Notes: a model not told the origin generated them from the sequence alone. A DNA stretch of 14,436 bases from Pseudomonadota bacterium (GCA_018822065.1 JAHJKV010000330.1:1-14436), one strand, 5' to 3'; numbered from the stretch's first letter, positions 1 through 6,565 are shown. Numbers and translations are program-made.

Positions 1-1
1 C

Positions 2-1066
2 TCAGGAGTTCGCGGCCTGGAGCATGCTCAGGGCGATGTGTTGCAAGGGTAAAATCTTGTGAACGCCGCCCAGGGCGATGGCTTCTTTGGGCATGCCAAA
101 GACGACGGAGGTGGCCTCGTTCTGGGCGATGGTGTGGGCACCGGCGTCAAACAGCTCCTTCATGCCCTTGGCACCGTCGTCGCCCATGCCGGTCATGATG
201 GCGGCCACAACGTTCTTGCCCGCATTCTGAGCGCCGGAACGGAAGAGCACGTCCACCGAGGGCCGGTGCCGCGACACCAGAGGGCCGGACTTGACCTGCA
301 CGTAGTAGCGTGTGCCGCTCCGCTTGAGCAGCATGTGCATGTTTCCGGGGGCGATCAACGCTTGTCCCGGGTTCAGGGTGTCGTTGTCCTCTGCCTCCTT
401 GACCCGGATGCGGCAGGTTTGGTCCAGCCGCCGGGCAAAGGCGGCAGTGAAGTGCTCGGGCATGTGTTGGACGATGGCCAGTGGGGGGCAGTCAACGGGC
501 ATGGCCTGAAGGAAGGAGGCCAGGGCTTCGGTTCCGCCGGTTGAGGCACCGACAAGGAGGATCCGGTCCGTCGTGGAACTGCTGAAGGGCCTGGTTTTTT
601 CGATAACGGCGTCGGCAGAGAGCTTGGGGCTGACCTTGATCTCGGAGATCGTCTTGCGTTTCACCTGGACCTGGGCCACGGCCTTGACCACGTCGCAGAT
701 GCGGATGGTGGATTCTTCCAGAAATTTCTTGGTGGAAACCTGTGGCTTGGTGATGATCTCCACTGCACCGTATTCAAGGGCTTTGAGCGCGTTTTCGTTT
801 CCCTTGACCGCCAACGAGGAGCAGATGATCACCGGAATCGGGTGCTGGGCCATAATTTTTTTTAAAAAAGTCAGTCCGTCCATGCGGGGCATTTCAATGT
901 CAAGGATGAGTACATCCGGGACTTGCGTCTTCATTTTTTCCGCAGCAGCAAAGGGATCCTGGGCCGTGGCCATGACCTCAATGTCCGGGTCAGACTCCAG
1001 TATTGTTGTCAGGGTCTGGCGAACCAATGCCTGATCGTCAACGCACATGACACGAATCTTCTTCAT
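2..1066 (-). CDS. cheB: Chemotaxis protein-glutamate methylesterase/glutamine deamidase CheB
   Basis: CheB removes methyl groups from (and deamidates) chemoreceptors in the cytoplasm, setting adaptation, and is activated by phosphorylation from CheA. The 354-residue protein has the normal two-domain length. An N-terminal receiver domain (about 1-125) shows the acidic pair D10/D11, phospho-acceptor D56 in LDIEMPRMDG, S83/S84 and K107. A linker (about 126-165) leads to the C-terminal esterase domain (about 168-352). Its catalytic triad is visible: S175 in GASTGG, H201 in VQHMPE and D297 in TGMGDDG, with the family spacing of 26 and 96 residues. The stop codon is at the very left edge, so the gene is complete. 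The start has only a weak Shine-Dalgarno (TAGG). A possible promoter lies at 1130-1157. No other che gene is inside the window; partners may lie left of it. Confidence 0.96.
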   Translation of the reverse strand: MKKIRVMCVDDQALVRQTLTTILESDPDIEVMATAQDPFAAAEKMKTQVPDVLILDIEMPRMDGLTFLKKIMAQHPIPVIICSSLAVKGNENALKALEYGAVEIITKPQVSTKKFLEESTIRICDVVKAVAQVQVKRKTISEIKVSPKLSADAVIEKTRPFSSSTTDRILLVGASTGGTEALASFLQAMPVDCPPLAIVQHMPEHFTAAFARRLDQTCRIRVKEAEDNDTLNPGQALIAPGNMHMLLKRSGTRYYVQVKSGPLVSRHRPSVDVLFRSGAQNAGKNVVAAIMTGMGDDGAKGMKELFDAGAHTIAQNEATSVVFGMPKEAIALGGVHKILPLQHIALSMLQAANS

Positions 1067-1129
1067 ACCGATGCCTACCCGAGTATAATCGTCCCCACAC
1101 GACCAAGTTGTTCAAAAGTTACAAAGCTT

Positions 1130-1157
1130 ACACTATTAAATGCTGGACCAGTGTCAA
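1130..1157 (-). promoter_or_regulatory. Candidate sigma70-type promoter for cheB
   Basis: On the minus strand a perfect -35 hexamer TTGACA (1157-1152) is followed after 16 bases by TAGTGT (1135-1130), which matches the -10 consensus at only three of six positions. It would give a leader of roughly 60 nt before cheB. The -35 is convincing and the -10 is poor. Confidence 0.3.
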
Positions 1158-1201
1158 GGGAGAAAGGGAACAAAGGAGGGAAGGATGAGGGTTGAATCAA
1201 A

Positions 1202-1513
1202 TCAATTGGTTTTTTGCATCGAAACGATAATAGCAGAGGTGGAACTGTCGATGGCCTTGTTTACAGTGCGGTAGCCCTGGAGGAAAAACTGCAGGGTCAC
1301 CGGTTTGTCGGTCGTGACGTCCAGGGTGAATCGGCCGCTGGCATTGGTGCTGGCGGAAGAGCCGGTTTCCGAGGCGGAAACAGAGACTCCCTGGAGAGGA
1401 GAGCCGTTGTCTGCCGCGACCACAAGCCCGGTGACGTGGTACTGTCCGGCCAGGGCCGAGGGTACGGTCATGAGCAGTATGAGCAGGGCGGTTGCCAGGA
1501 TTCGTATCTTCAT
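1202..1513 (-). CDS. Small exported protein with a carboxypeptidase-regulatory-like (transthyretin-like) domain
   Basis: A 103-residue protein. Residues 1-22 form a classical signal peptide (K/R start, hydrophobic core, cleavage after ALA), so it should be periplasmic or secreted. The mature part matches the CarboxypepD_reg-like beta-sandwich: an initial strand with ITG-like 'HVTGLVVAADNGSPLQGVSV', a central ASGRFTLDV segment where the family usually has G-x-F-x-L, and a final strand near the C-terminus. In larger proteins this fold is a binding or accessory module; here it stands alone and no ligand can be predicted. The start is well supported: AAGGAG lies five bases before ATG. Downstream lies a 135-nt gap with no terminator hairpin before cheB, so some read-through into cheB is possible. 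Confidence 0.82.
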   Translation of the reverse strand: MKIRILATALLILLMTVPSALAGQYHVTGLVVAADNGSPLQGVSVSASETGSSASTNASGRFTLDVTTDKPVTLQFFLQGYRTVNKAIDSSTSAIIVSMQKTN

Positions 1514-1531
1514 TCAAGCTCCTTGTGGCGG

Positions 1532-1560
1532 AGCATATACCAATTCTGTTTCACAGCCAA
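1532..1560 (-). promoter_or_regulatory. Candidate promoter for the carboxypeptidase-regulatory-like gene
   Basis: Minus strand: TTGGCT (1560-1555), 17-base spacer, TATGCT (1537-1532). Each hexamer matches the sigma70 consensus at four of six positions with ideal spacing. Transcription would begin just upstream of the AAGGAG ribosome-binding site. Confidence 0.35.
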
Positions 1561-1665
1561 CGGTTCATGCGGGGTGTAAAAGGTATGTAACGCCACAGGC
1601 AAGATACTTTTCATTTGAGGATATCGGAGGTATGAATACCGGTAAACTTGAACCATGAGGCGACA

Positions 1666-2232
1666 ATGAGAAAAATGATACTCTTCGGCGTTGTGATGAC
1701 TGGTCTGCTCCTGAATGCTGGCTGCTTGGCAACGAGCGTGGTTCCGCTTTCCTATCCGGAAGCCCTGAGCGACACTCCCTGGTGCCGTTGGGACGTCACC
1801 CTTGTCGGATTTGTGGACAAGCGGCCAGCCAAGACCCTCGGGGTCATGGACGAACAGACCAACTATACTGCCGCCTCCGACGTGGCCGAATGGGTCAGCC
1901 GTTCGCTGTACAGAGAAATCGAGAGCCGGGGCTGCAGGTGCGTGGTGGTGAGCGTCGAATCGACTGACGAAGGGTTTGTCATTGACGGGGAAGTCCTGTC
2001 CGTCAGCCTGGACAAGATCGGCATCAACCAGTGGTCCACACACATGGATATCCGGGTGCAACTCTCACGGGACGGGGAGATGCTCTTCGGGCAGACCTAT
2101 TCCGGCACGGTGGAGCGGACCTTCCTGCTCGCTTCCGAGGGGCCTGAGGCCATCATGGCCGAGGGACTCTCAGACATTTTGAAGGATGCTGCGGTCAAGA
2201 TCACTGACGCCATGCGAACTGCGCAACGATAA
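1666..2232 (+). CDS. YajG-like outer-membrane lipoprotein, uncharacterised
   Basis: A 188-residue lipoprotein. Residues 1-20 form a lipoprotein signal ending in LNAGC, with the lipidated cysteine at position 20; the -3 residue is N rather than the usual L/V/I. The mature protein resembles YajG-type lipoproteins: a strand followed by FVDKRPAKTLG, a helix with AEWVSRSLYREIESRGC, then beta strands (VVVSVES, FVIDGEVLSVSL, HMDIRVQLSRDG). This half-barrel/helix arrangement is also seen in accessory lipoproteins of transport systems. The job of YajG is itself unclear. I chose the ATG at 1666 because GAGG sits five bases upstream; a TTG at 1648 would add six residues before the basic MRKM start and has no ribosome-binding site. 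The gene is divergent from the secreted-protein gene at 1202-1513. Confidence 0.8.
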   Translation: MRKMILFGVVMTGLLLNAGCLATSVVPLSYPEALSDTPWCRWDVTLVGFVDKRPAKTLGVMDEQTNYTAASDVAEWVSRSLYREIESRGCRCVVVSVESTDEGFVIDGEVLSVSLDKIGINQWSTHMDIRVQLSRDGEMLFGQTYSGTVERTFLLASEGPEAIMAEGLSDILKDAAVKITDAMRTAQR

Positions 2233-2258
2233 GTTTTCGGAAATCATAAAAAATACTG

Positions 2259-2300
2259 AAAAAAAATAAGGCGAAGGGTTGTTGTACTCTTCGCCTTATT
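2259..2300 (-). terminator. Intrinsic terminator of the three-gene operon, containing the last stop codon
   Basis: Arms 2265-2279 and 2286-2300 can form a 15-bp stem (14 Watson-Crick pairs plus one G-U) with a six-base loop. On the minus strand the stem is followed at once by six U (2264-2259). The stop codon of the twin-CX3C gene (2298-2296) lies inside the first-transcribed arm. In the plus direction the stem is preceded by A-rich sequence but has no U-run after it, so it works best for the minus-strand operon and may only weakly stop transcription of the lipoprotein gene. Confidence 0.88.
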
Positions 2301-2610
2301 GGTTGCGCTTGAAATATCCCTTGGAACCATCGTCGAAGGGCTCTCGTTTGGGGCTGACCCGGTTCAAGTATTCCTCTGTGCAGGCCTTCTGGCAGGCGTT
2401 GTACTTGTCGGTCTTCTTGATGCGCTCCTGGAACTGCTTCGCGGTTTCAGTGCCCCCGAACCGGGGCAGCTTGGGGCATTTGGCCAGGCATTTTTGTTCT
2501 TCGGCGTACCATTTCTGGGACTGGGCATCGGCTCGGGCAAATCCGGCCTGGGACAGAAGGCTCAGGGTCAGGAGGCTCAGGGCGAGGAGAAAGATGGCGA
2601 GCTGTTTCAT
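2296..2610 (-). CDS. Small exported twin-CX3C protein
   Basis: A 104-residue protein of unknown function. Residues 1-27 are a signal peptide (long leucine-rich core, cleavage probably after ARA), so the mature protein of about 77 residues is periplasmic. It has exactly four cysteines, arranged as two CX3C motifs: C41-x3-C45 (CLAKC) and C73-x3-C77 (CQKAC), with 27 residues between them. Both lie in predicted helices, so a disulfide-stapled helical hairpin is likely, a plan comparable to twin-CX3C proteins of mitochondria. The alternative is metal binding. The C-terminus is basic and hydrophilic. It is the last gene of the operon: its ATG is three bases after the stop of the HEAT/Sel1 gene and its GGGGAG ribosome-binding site overlaps that stop, so translational coupling is likely. 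The operon terminator follows immediately. Confidence 0.78.
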   Translation of the reverse strand: MKQLAIFLLALSLLTLSLLSQAGFARADAQSQKWYAEEQKCLAKCPKLPRFGGTETAKQFQERIKKTDKYNACQKACTEEYLNRVSPKREPFDDGSKGYFKRNQ

Positions 2611-2613
2611 GGA

Positions 2614-4782
2614 TCATCTCCCCGGCAGTGATTTGAGGCGTTCCACGGCGCGGGCGCTTTTCTTGGCTGCGGCGCGTTCGTACCATTCCTTGGCCTTTTT
2701 CAGGTCCGCTGGAACGGTCAACCCCTGTTCGTACATGTAGCCCATGCGATAGTAGGCTTCGGCTTCTCCCTTAGCTGCGGCCCGGCGAAACCAGTGCATG
2801 GCCTGGGTGATGTCTTTGGATACTCCCTGACCTGACAGATGCAGTTCGCCAAGGCGGGTCTGGGCTGGGGCATGTCCCTTGGCGGCTGCCTGGGCATAGG
2901 CTTGTGCTGCCCGGTCCATTTGCCCGGTCTGAAATGCCTGTTCCCCGGCGGTGAAAAGTTCCGCTGGAGCATGGGGAAGGGGTTTCGTATCCGGCGATGT
3001 CGGAAGCTGCGGCGAGACGACGATGGCAGTGACTTTCTGGGCAGGGGCAGGGGCAGGAACCGGGGCCGTGACCGTCGGATTGGTGGCCTTGGGCTGGGCT
3101 GTCGCGCTCTTGGAACCGGCGGCAGGGAGGTCCTTTGGCAGCCAGGGCGCGGGTTCCAAGTCCTCGGGAGAGGCGGTCCAGGAAGTGGTTTTGCCGTCAG
3201 GGGCCGGAGGGGTCTGTGTCGGCTGCGGTGGTGCGATAGCTGCCGATTGAAGGGGAGTGGCCGGTGCGGTCGTTTGTTCGGTTGCCGGATTGTAGCCCAG
3301 GTACCTGAGCGCACGTTTGGCGCTGGTGCGGACAATTTCTTCCGGGTCGGCCTGAGCCTTGGTCAAGGCCGGGCCAGCGGCCAGGGCGCGTGGGCCGATT
3401 TCACCCAGGGCATCGGCGGCATTGCGCCGGACTTCGGGAAGTTCATGCTCCAGGGTCGCTGTCAGGGCTTGGGTGGCGGATGCAGCTTCCGAGCCGAGTG
3501 AGCCGATGACAACCGGGGCCTGTACGGCGATTCTGGGGTCTTCGTCCTGTAGGGCGGCGATGAGCCCGTCCAGTCCGTCCAGGGCATCGGGGCCGAGTTG
3601 GGAAAGGGCGGTCATGGCCTCCATGCGAACGCCAGGGTCCTCGTCCGTCAGGGCTGTTCCAAGCTGGGCGGCGGCCGGAGCGGCTGTCTTGCCCAGGCCT
3701 CCCAGGGCGCGAGCCGCATAGCGGCGGACTTCGGGATCCGAGTCTTTCAGGGCGCGGGTCAAGGCAGCATGGGCGGGGGCCGCTTGTGCTCCATCTGCCA
3801 GCAATATCTCGGCGGCGCGGCGGCGGATGCGCACGTCGTCGTGGTCCAGGGCCCAGGCCAGGGCTGGGACGGCCTCGCTGCCCATGGATGTCAGTTGTGC
3901 GGCAGCGGTGTCGCGTGTGGAGGGGTCGTCATCGCCCAAGGATTCCACCAGGGAAGGAAGTGGGCCGGCGCTCGTGGTTGGGCCATCGACATCGTCAGTG
4001 GTGTCAACGGGTTTTGTCTCCACTTCATCGATGCCTTTCAGGGCCTCGTTTGCGGCATCTCGAACGGATTGCTGAGGGTCGTTCTTGAGCCCCTCCAGGG
4101 CGGTTCGGGCCACAGCAGGGTCCGGGTCGATGCGTCCTAGGGCCTGGGCGGCTTCGCTCCGGACCTTGGGGCTTTTGTCTTCCAGGGCTGTGACCAGGGG
4201 TCCGGTGGCTTCCCGGGCCGGGGAACCAATGCGTCCCAGGGCTTGGGCGGCATTGCGGCGCACCCAGGGGCTCGGGTCGCGCAGGGAGCGGGAGAGGTCC
4301 GGGATGGCTGTTGCGGATTCGCCGCCAATCTCACCCAGGGCCGCCGCAGCATTGCCTCGGACGTCTTCCACCGGGTCCGTCAGGGAGCGGGCCAGGGCCA
4401 GGACCGCGTCTGAAGCGGAGGAACCCATGAGTCCCAGGGCGTGCGCGGCCTGGATGCGGGCACTGCGGGTGCTGTCCCCCAGGGCCGTGATGAGGTCCGG
4501 CACGGCGTCTTCGCCCAGGCGGGCCAGAATGCGCGTGGACCCGCCACGGATATTTGAATTGGAGCTTTTCAGGCCTTTGATCAGGTCGGGGAGGGCAGTG
4601 GTGCCGATGCCGACGAGCATGTCGAAGGCTTTGGTTCGGCTGGCCGGGTCGCGACTGCCGAGTTGGAGGACTAGTTCTTCGGGCGAATCCGAAGACTCAG
4701 CCGACGCCATAATCGGCGAGGCCAGGGTGAGGAGCAGCCCGAGGCTGATGAGGAGGAAGACGGTATGTTTCTTTCCGTGCAT
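2614..4782 (-). CDS. Exported HEAT-repeat and Sel1-repeat scaffold protein
   Basis: A 722-residue protein that starts with a signal peptide (1-28, cleavage near ASA). Residues about 34-250 and 273-495 are two blocks of PBS-lyase-type HEAT repeats, each about 31-39 residues with the recurring pattern D/P-x-VR-x-x-AA-x-ALG-x-IG, separated by an acidic linker (252-272). A Pro/Ala/Thr-rich disordered stretch (500-603) leads to Sel1/TPR-like repeats (604-715), seen as ALxAYAQAAAKGH, ARLG-type and AMHWFRRAAAKGEAEAYYRMG. No catalytic motif is present, so a periplasmic protein-protein scaffold is inferred. Only a short-spaced AGGA precedes the ATG, but the gene starts 18 nt after the stop of the upstream NTF2-like gene, so coupling is likely. 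The GC-rich repeats create long open frames on the other strand that are not genes. The HEAT plus Sel1 combination after a signal peptide is unusual. Confidence 0.9.
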   Translation of the reverse strand: MHGKKHTVFLLISLGLLLTLASPIMASAESSDSPEELVLQLGSRDPASRTKAFDMLVGIGTTALPDLIKGLKSSNSNIRGGSTRILARLGEDAVPDLITALGDSTRSARIQAAHALGLMGSSASDAVLALARSLTDPVEDVRGNAAAALGEIGGESATAIPDLSRSLRDPSPWVRRNAAQALGRIGSPAREATGPLVTALEDKSPKVRSEAAQALGRIDPDPAVARTALEGLKNDPQQSVRDAANEALKGIDEVETKPVDTTDDVDGPTTSAGPLPSLVESLGDDDPSTRDTAAAQLTSMGSEAVPALAWALDHDDVRIRRRAAEILLADGAQAAPAHAALTRALKDSDPEVRRYAARALGGLGKTAAPAAAQLGTALTDEDPGVRMEAMTALSQLGPDALDGLDGLIAALQDEDPRIAVQAPVVIGSLGSEAASATQALTATLEHELPEVRRNAADALGEIGPRALAAGPALTKAQADPEEIVRTSAKRALRYLGYNPATEQTTAPATPLQSAAIAPPQPTQTPPAPDGKTTSWTASPEDLEPAPWLPKDLPAAGSKSATAQPKATNPTVTAPVPAPAPAQKVTAIVVSPQLPTSPDTKPLPHAPAELFTAGEQAFQTGQMDRAAQAYAQAAAKGHAPAQTRLGELHLSGQGVSKDITQAMHWFRRAAAKGEAEAYYRMGYMYEQGLTVPADLKKAKEWYERAAAKKSARAVERLKSLPGR

Positions 4783-4800
4783 GGTCCTACCGGGTGAATG

Positions 4801-5574
4801 TTACAGACTAACATTCAGCCCAAGCAATTTCCATTCCGGGTATTCATAGGTGAAGCTCAGGTCAAAGGAGAGGGTGCCTGCCTCATGAGGGAAATAGCCT
4901 CGGAGCCGGAGCACTCCCCCAGAGTCGATCAGGGGTGGTTCATTGAAGACCGGGGGCACCTGGGCAAATTCTGAGAGGTCCACATGGTTGTCCACAAAGG
5001 GCTTGAAGGCCTCAAGCAGTTGGTCGGGCGAGGTGCGGCTCTGCCACAGGGCGGAGATGGTGCGGTAAAAGGGGTCGAAATCGCCTGTGCTCACGTTTTT
5101 TCCAAAAAGGCCAACGGTCTTGGAAGCCATGTGTTCAAGGAACTTGAGGGGCGGGAGGCGCTTGATGTTGATGGTCGGGGTGATGCCGGGAAGGTGGGCC
5201 TCAATGGAGTGGATGCGCCACTCGTCTTCCTCGAGGACGAAGAGCAGGCGTACGGGTTGGACCGAGCCGTCCTGGAGGTAGATGACGCCCTCAATCTCGC
5301 CCTGGCTGCGGGCATAGGACCGCGAGTCCCAGGAGGAGGTTTCGAAGGTGTCCATGCCGCTGCTTTGCAGGTAGGCACGGAATTCTTCCGGGTCCAGGGT
5401 GTTGCGAAATCCGTTGGAAAGATAGTTCATGGCTGTGTCGAGCTGTCCCTCGCTGACGGTCAGAAAGAATTCGTTGGCGTTTTTTTCCATGCCGGTCGTC
5501 AAGGAGTTGACGACCATGACCATGGCCAGGATCAGGGCGGAAAGGAGAAAGAGGGCGAAAGCGATGCGTTTCAT
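4801..5574 (-). CDS. Membrane-anchored protein with two NTF2-like domains
   Basis: A 257-residue protein of unknown function. Residues 3-24 form a single hydrophobic segment (uncleaved anchor, or a signal peptide with a poor cleavage site), so the rest faces the periplasm. Two similar alpha+beta units follow. Unit A (about 30-128) has a helix NANEFFLTVSEGQLDTAMNY and strands ending in FVLEEDEWRIHSIEA. Unit B (about 145-257) has a helix FYRTISALWQ and strands ending in FTYEYPEWKLLGLNV. The final 'E/x-W-R/K-hydrophobic' strand and the preceding helices fit the NTF2-like (DUF4864/DUF4878-type) cone fold; this is from pattern only. The ATG at 5574 was chosen because AGGA lies seven bases upstream and the protein then begins with MKRI plus a membrane segment; an upstream in-frame start would add 26 Cys/His-rich residues before it. 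First gene of the three-gene operon. Confidence 0.8.
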   Translation of the reverse strand: MKRIAFALFLLSALILAMVMVVNSLTTGMEKNANEFFLTVSEGQLDTAMNYLSNGFRNTLDPEEFRAYLQSSGMDTFETSSWDSRSYARSQGEIEGVIYLQDGSVQPVRLLFVLEEDEWRIHSIEAHLPGITPTINIKRLPPLKFLEHMASKTVGLFGKNVSTGDFDPFYRTISALWQSRTSPDQLLEAFKPFVDNHVDLSEFAQVPPVFNEPPLIDSGGVLRLRGYFPHEAGTLSFDLSFTYEYPEWKLLGLNVSL

Positions 5575-5771
5575 GGGTTGATCCTGGCGGTGTCTTGGAA
5601 CGTGAGCATGACGAAAGAGGGTATAACAAGTTTCGGGGCAAAACGCATCCAACTTCCTGTCCTGTTGACACCTGGGCTGGGGGGGTGCAATCTTCGACCC
5701 TAGACCAGATGCGCTGTTGGTTGATACCGATGGGGCGTGGGTTTTAGCAACCGAGAACAGGGCCGGAGAAT

Positions 5772-6020
5772 ATGAACGAAGAACAATTCGATTATGCCTT
5801 GGAAGAGGAGGAGTACGGCAAACTGCTTGTGCGGTTGCAGGACGGCTCCACCATCAAAGGCACGGCGCGGACCACCAAGACACTCGCGGACGAGGTCAAT
5901 GATGAAGAACGGTTTCTGGTGTTGTATGACGCGGTCTGCAAGTTCGCGGATGGTCGGGGTTCCCGCCAGAAGGTGATCTTTATCAACAAGGAGCATCTGC
6001 TCTGGGTGGTTCCGACTTGA
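5772..6020 (+). CDS. Small conserved-looking protein of unknown function (82 residues)
   Basis: An 82-residue, acidic, soluble protein without signal peptide, membrane segment or cysteine pair. After an acidic helix (FDYALEEEEYG) come strands LLVRLQDGST and IKGTA, then RFLVLYDAVCKF and KVIFINKEHLLWVV. The 'DGSTIKG' turn and strand pattern suggest a small Sm- or SH3-like beta barrel, but I do not recognise the family. Evidence that it is real: GGAG three bases before the ATG, codon usage like its neighbours, a clean stop, and a strong terminator starting 31 nt after it. It is divergent from the NTF2/HEAT operon, with 197 bp between the starts, and appears to be a single-gene transcription unit. 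Confidence 0.72.
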   Translation: MNEEQFDYALEEEEYGKLLVRLQDGSTIKGTARTTKTLADEVNDEERFLVLYDAVCKFADGRGSRQKVIFINKEHLLWVVPT

Positions 6021-6050
6021 GGTGGTGGATTTGGAGAAAAACAGATGGAA

Positions 6051-6085
6051 CGGGTCGGTTGCGTAACCGACCCGGTTTTTTTTTT
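6051..6085 (+). terminator. Strong intrinsic terminator after the 82-residue gene
   Basis: A perfect 10-bp stem (6051-6060 with 6065-6074, CGGGTCGGTT and its complement) closes a four-base loop GCGT and is followed by one G and ten T (6076-6085). It is a textbook rho-independent terminator in the plus direction. In the minus direction the stem is preceded by ten A but lacks an immediate U-run, so it could only weakly end the His-octad gene. Confidence 0.93.
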
Positions 6086-6111
6086 GCAATGCCGGACAGG
6101 GGCAGAAAGGA

Positions 6112-6405
6112 TCAGCTATGGCTCTCTGCCGGAGCTTCTTCCGTGCCGTGTCCTTCTTCAACCTCGGTGCCGTGCTCTTCTTCAACAGCGGCTCCGTGAT
6201 CCTCTTCGACCGCGGCTTCGTGGCCTTCGGCAACGGCTGTGCCATGGCCTTCCGCTGCCGCGCCACCGTGGCCGCGCTGAATCTCCGGGGCCTGGAGCAT
6301 GCCCGCTTCAAAGGGCAGGTCCGACTTGCTGCTGGTGTTGTCGGCCACAAAGCCGGCAGCGACGAGAATGGCGGCGACAAGAATGGTGAAGACGAAATTT
6401 TTCAT
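6112..6405 (-). CDS. Exported His/Glu-rich octad-repeat protein
   Basis: A 97-residue protein of unknown function. Residues 1-21 are hydrophobic (MKNF start, then an Ala/Val/Ile-rich core), a signal peptide or anchor. From residue 45 to 92 the chain is six imperfect eight-residue repeats of the type G/D/E-H-G-x-A/E-V-x-E. Histidines fall exactly every eight residues at 46, 54, 62, 70, 78 and 86, and a further His at 96 is off register. Glutamates increase toward the C-terminus. There is no cysteine. Such His/Glu arrays often bind Zn, Ni, Cu or Co, but no family is recognised, so metal buffering in the periplasm is only inferred. The start at 6405 is supported by AAGGAG six bases upstream and the signal sequence; an upstream in-frame ATG at 6537 would add 44 residues without signal character. 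Divergent from the lipoprotein pair. Confidence 0.8.
   Translation of the reverse strand: MKNFVFTILVAAILVAAGFVADNTSSKSDLPFEAGMLQAPEIQRGHGGAAAEGHGTAVAEGHEAAVEEDHGAAVEEEHGTEVEEGHGTEEAPAESHS
6130..6273 (-). repeat. Six imperfect 24-bp tandem repeats coding for His octads
   Basis: The 144 bp coding for residues 45-92 of the exported His-rich protein consist of six 24-bp units, each with one CAC/CAT histidine codon in the same position and one or two GAG/GAA codons at the end. Units differ at several bases, so the array is old or under selection for variation rather than freshly duplicated. Change in unit number between strains would be expected. Confidence 0.8.
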
Positions 6406-6502
6406 GAGGAACTCCTTCCTGTGACTTGGATACGGGCAGCCATAGCGTGAAACAGGAAAAAAATCCACAGCCTTGGACCAGCAATCTGGGGGAGGGTGAC
6501 AG

Positions 6503-6536
6503 GAAGTGGTCGGGGTGCAGAAGTGGTCGGGGTGCA
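6503..6536. repeat. Perfect 17-bp direct tandem repeat upstream of the lipoprotein promoter
   Basis: GAAGTGGTCGGGGTGCA occurs twice with no gap and no mismatch (6503-6519 and 6520-6536). The second copy directly touches the TTGACC -35 hexamer at 6537. The position, about -36 to -69 relative to the likely transcription start, is where an activator would bind, so a duplicated operator is possible. A recent slippage duplication without function is the alternative. Confidence 0.85.
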
Positions 6537-6565
6537 TTGACCCGGCCTTTGGGTGCGGCTACAGT
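6537..6565 (+). promoter_or_regulatory. Sigma70-type promoter for the NTF2-like lipoprotein pair
   Basis: TTGACC (6537-6542, five of six matches), exact 17-base spacer, TACAGT (6560-6565, four of six). Transcription would start near 6572, just before the TGGAGG ribosome-binding site of the lipoprotein gene at 6585. Confidence 0.6.

Noticed and set aside
855..868. Run of T and A inside cheB resembling a ribosomal slippery sequence
   Set aside because: The cheB frame is intact and encodes the expected helix after the phosphorylation site; no stimulatory structure or useful alternative frame was seen.
1184..1273. Short plus-strand frame (29 codons) with a good GGAGG before its ATG
   Set aside because: It is antisense to the end of the secreted-protein gene and has no protein-like features; the purine-rich stretch is probably chance.
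1632..1658. Eight-codon leader frame before the YajG-like lipoprotein
   Set aside because: GGAGG lies only one base before its ATG, and the peptide has no run of regulatory codons or attenuator hairpin.
3000..3120. Repetitive GGGGCAGGGGC-type sequence that might look like a regulatory or CRISPR-like repeat
   Set aside because: It is the codon pattern of the Pro/Ala-rich linker of the HEAT-Sel1 protein; there are no spacer-like unique segments of even length.
4085..4849. Long plus-strand frame of 254 codons opposite the HEAT-repeat gene
   Set aside because: It is rich in Arg, Ser, Ala and Pro, has no recognisable domain, and mirrors the regular GC-rich HEAT repeats on the other strand.
5665..5693. 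TTGACA at 5665 as a promoter for the 82-residue gene
   Set aside because: The -35 is perfect but no acceptable -10 lies 16-18 bases downstream, where the sequence is a G-run.
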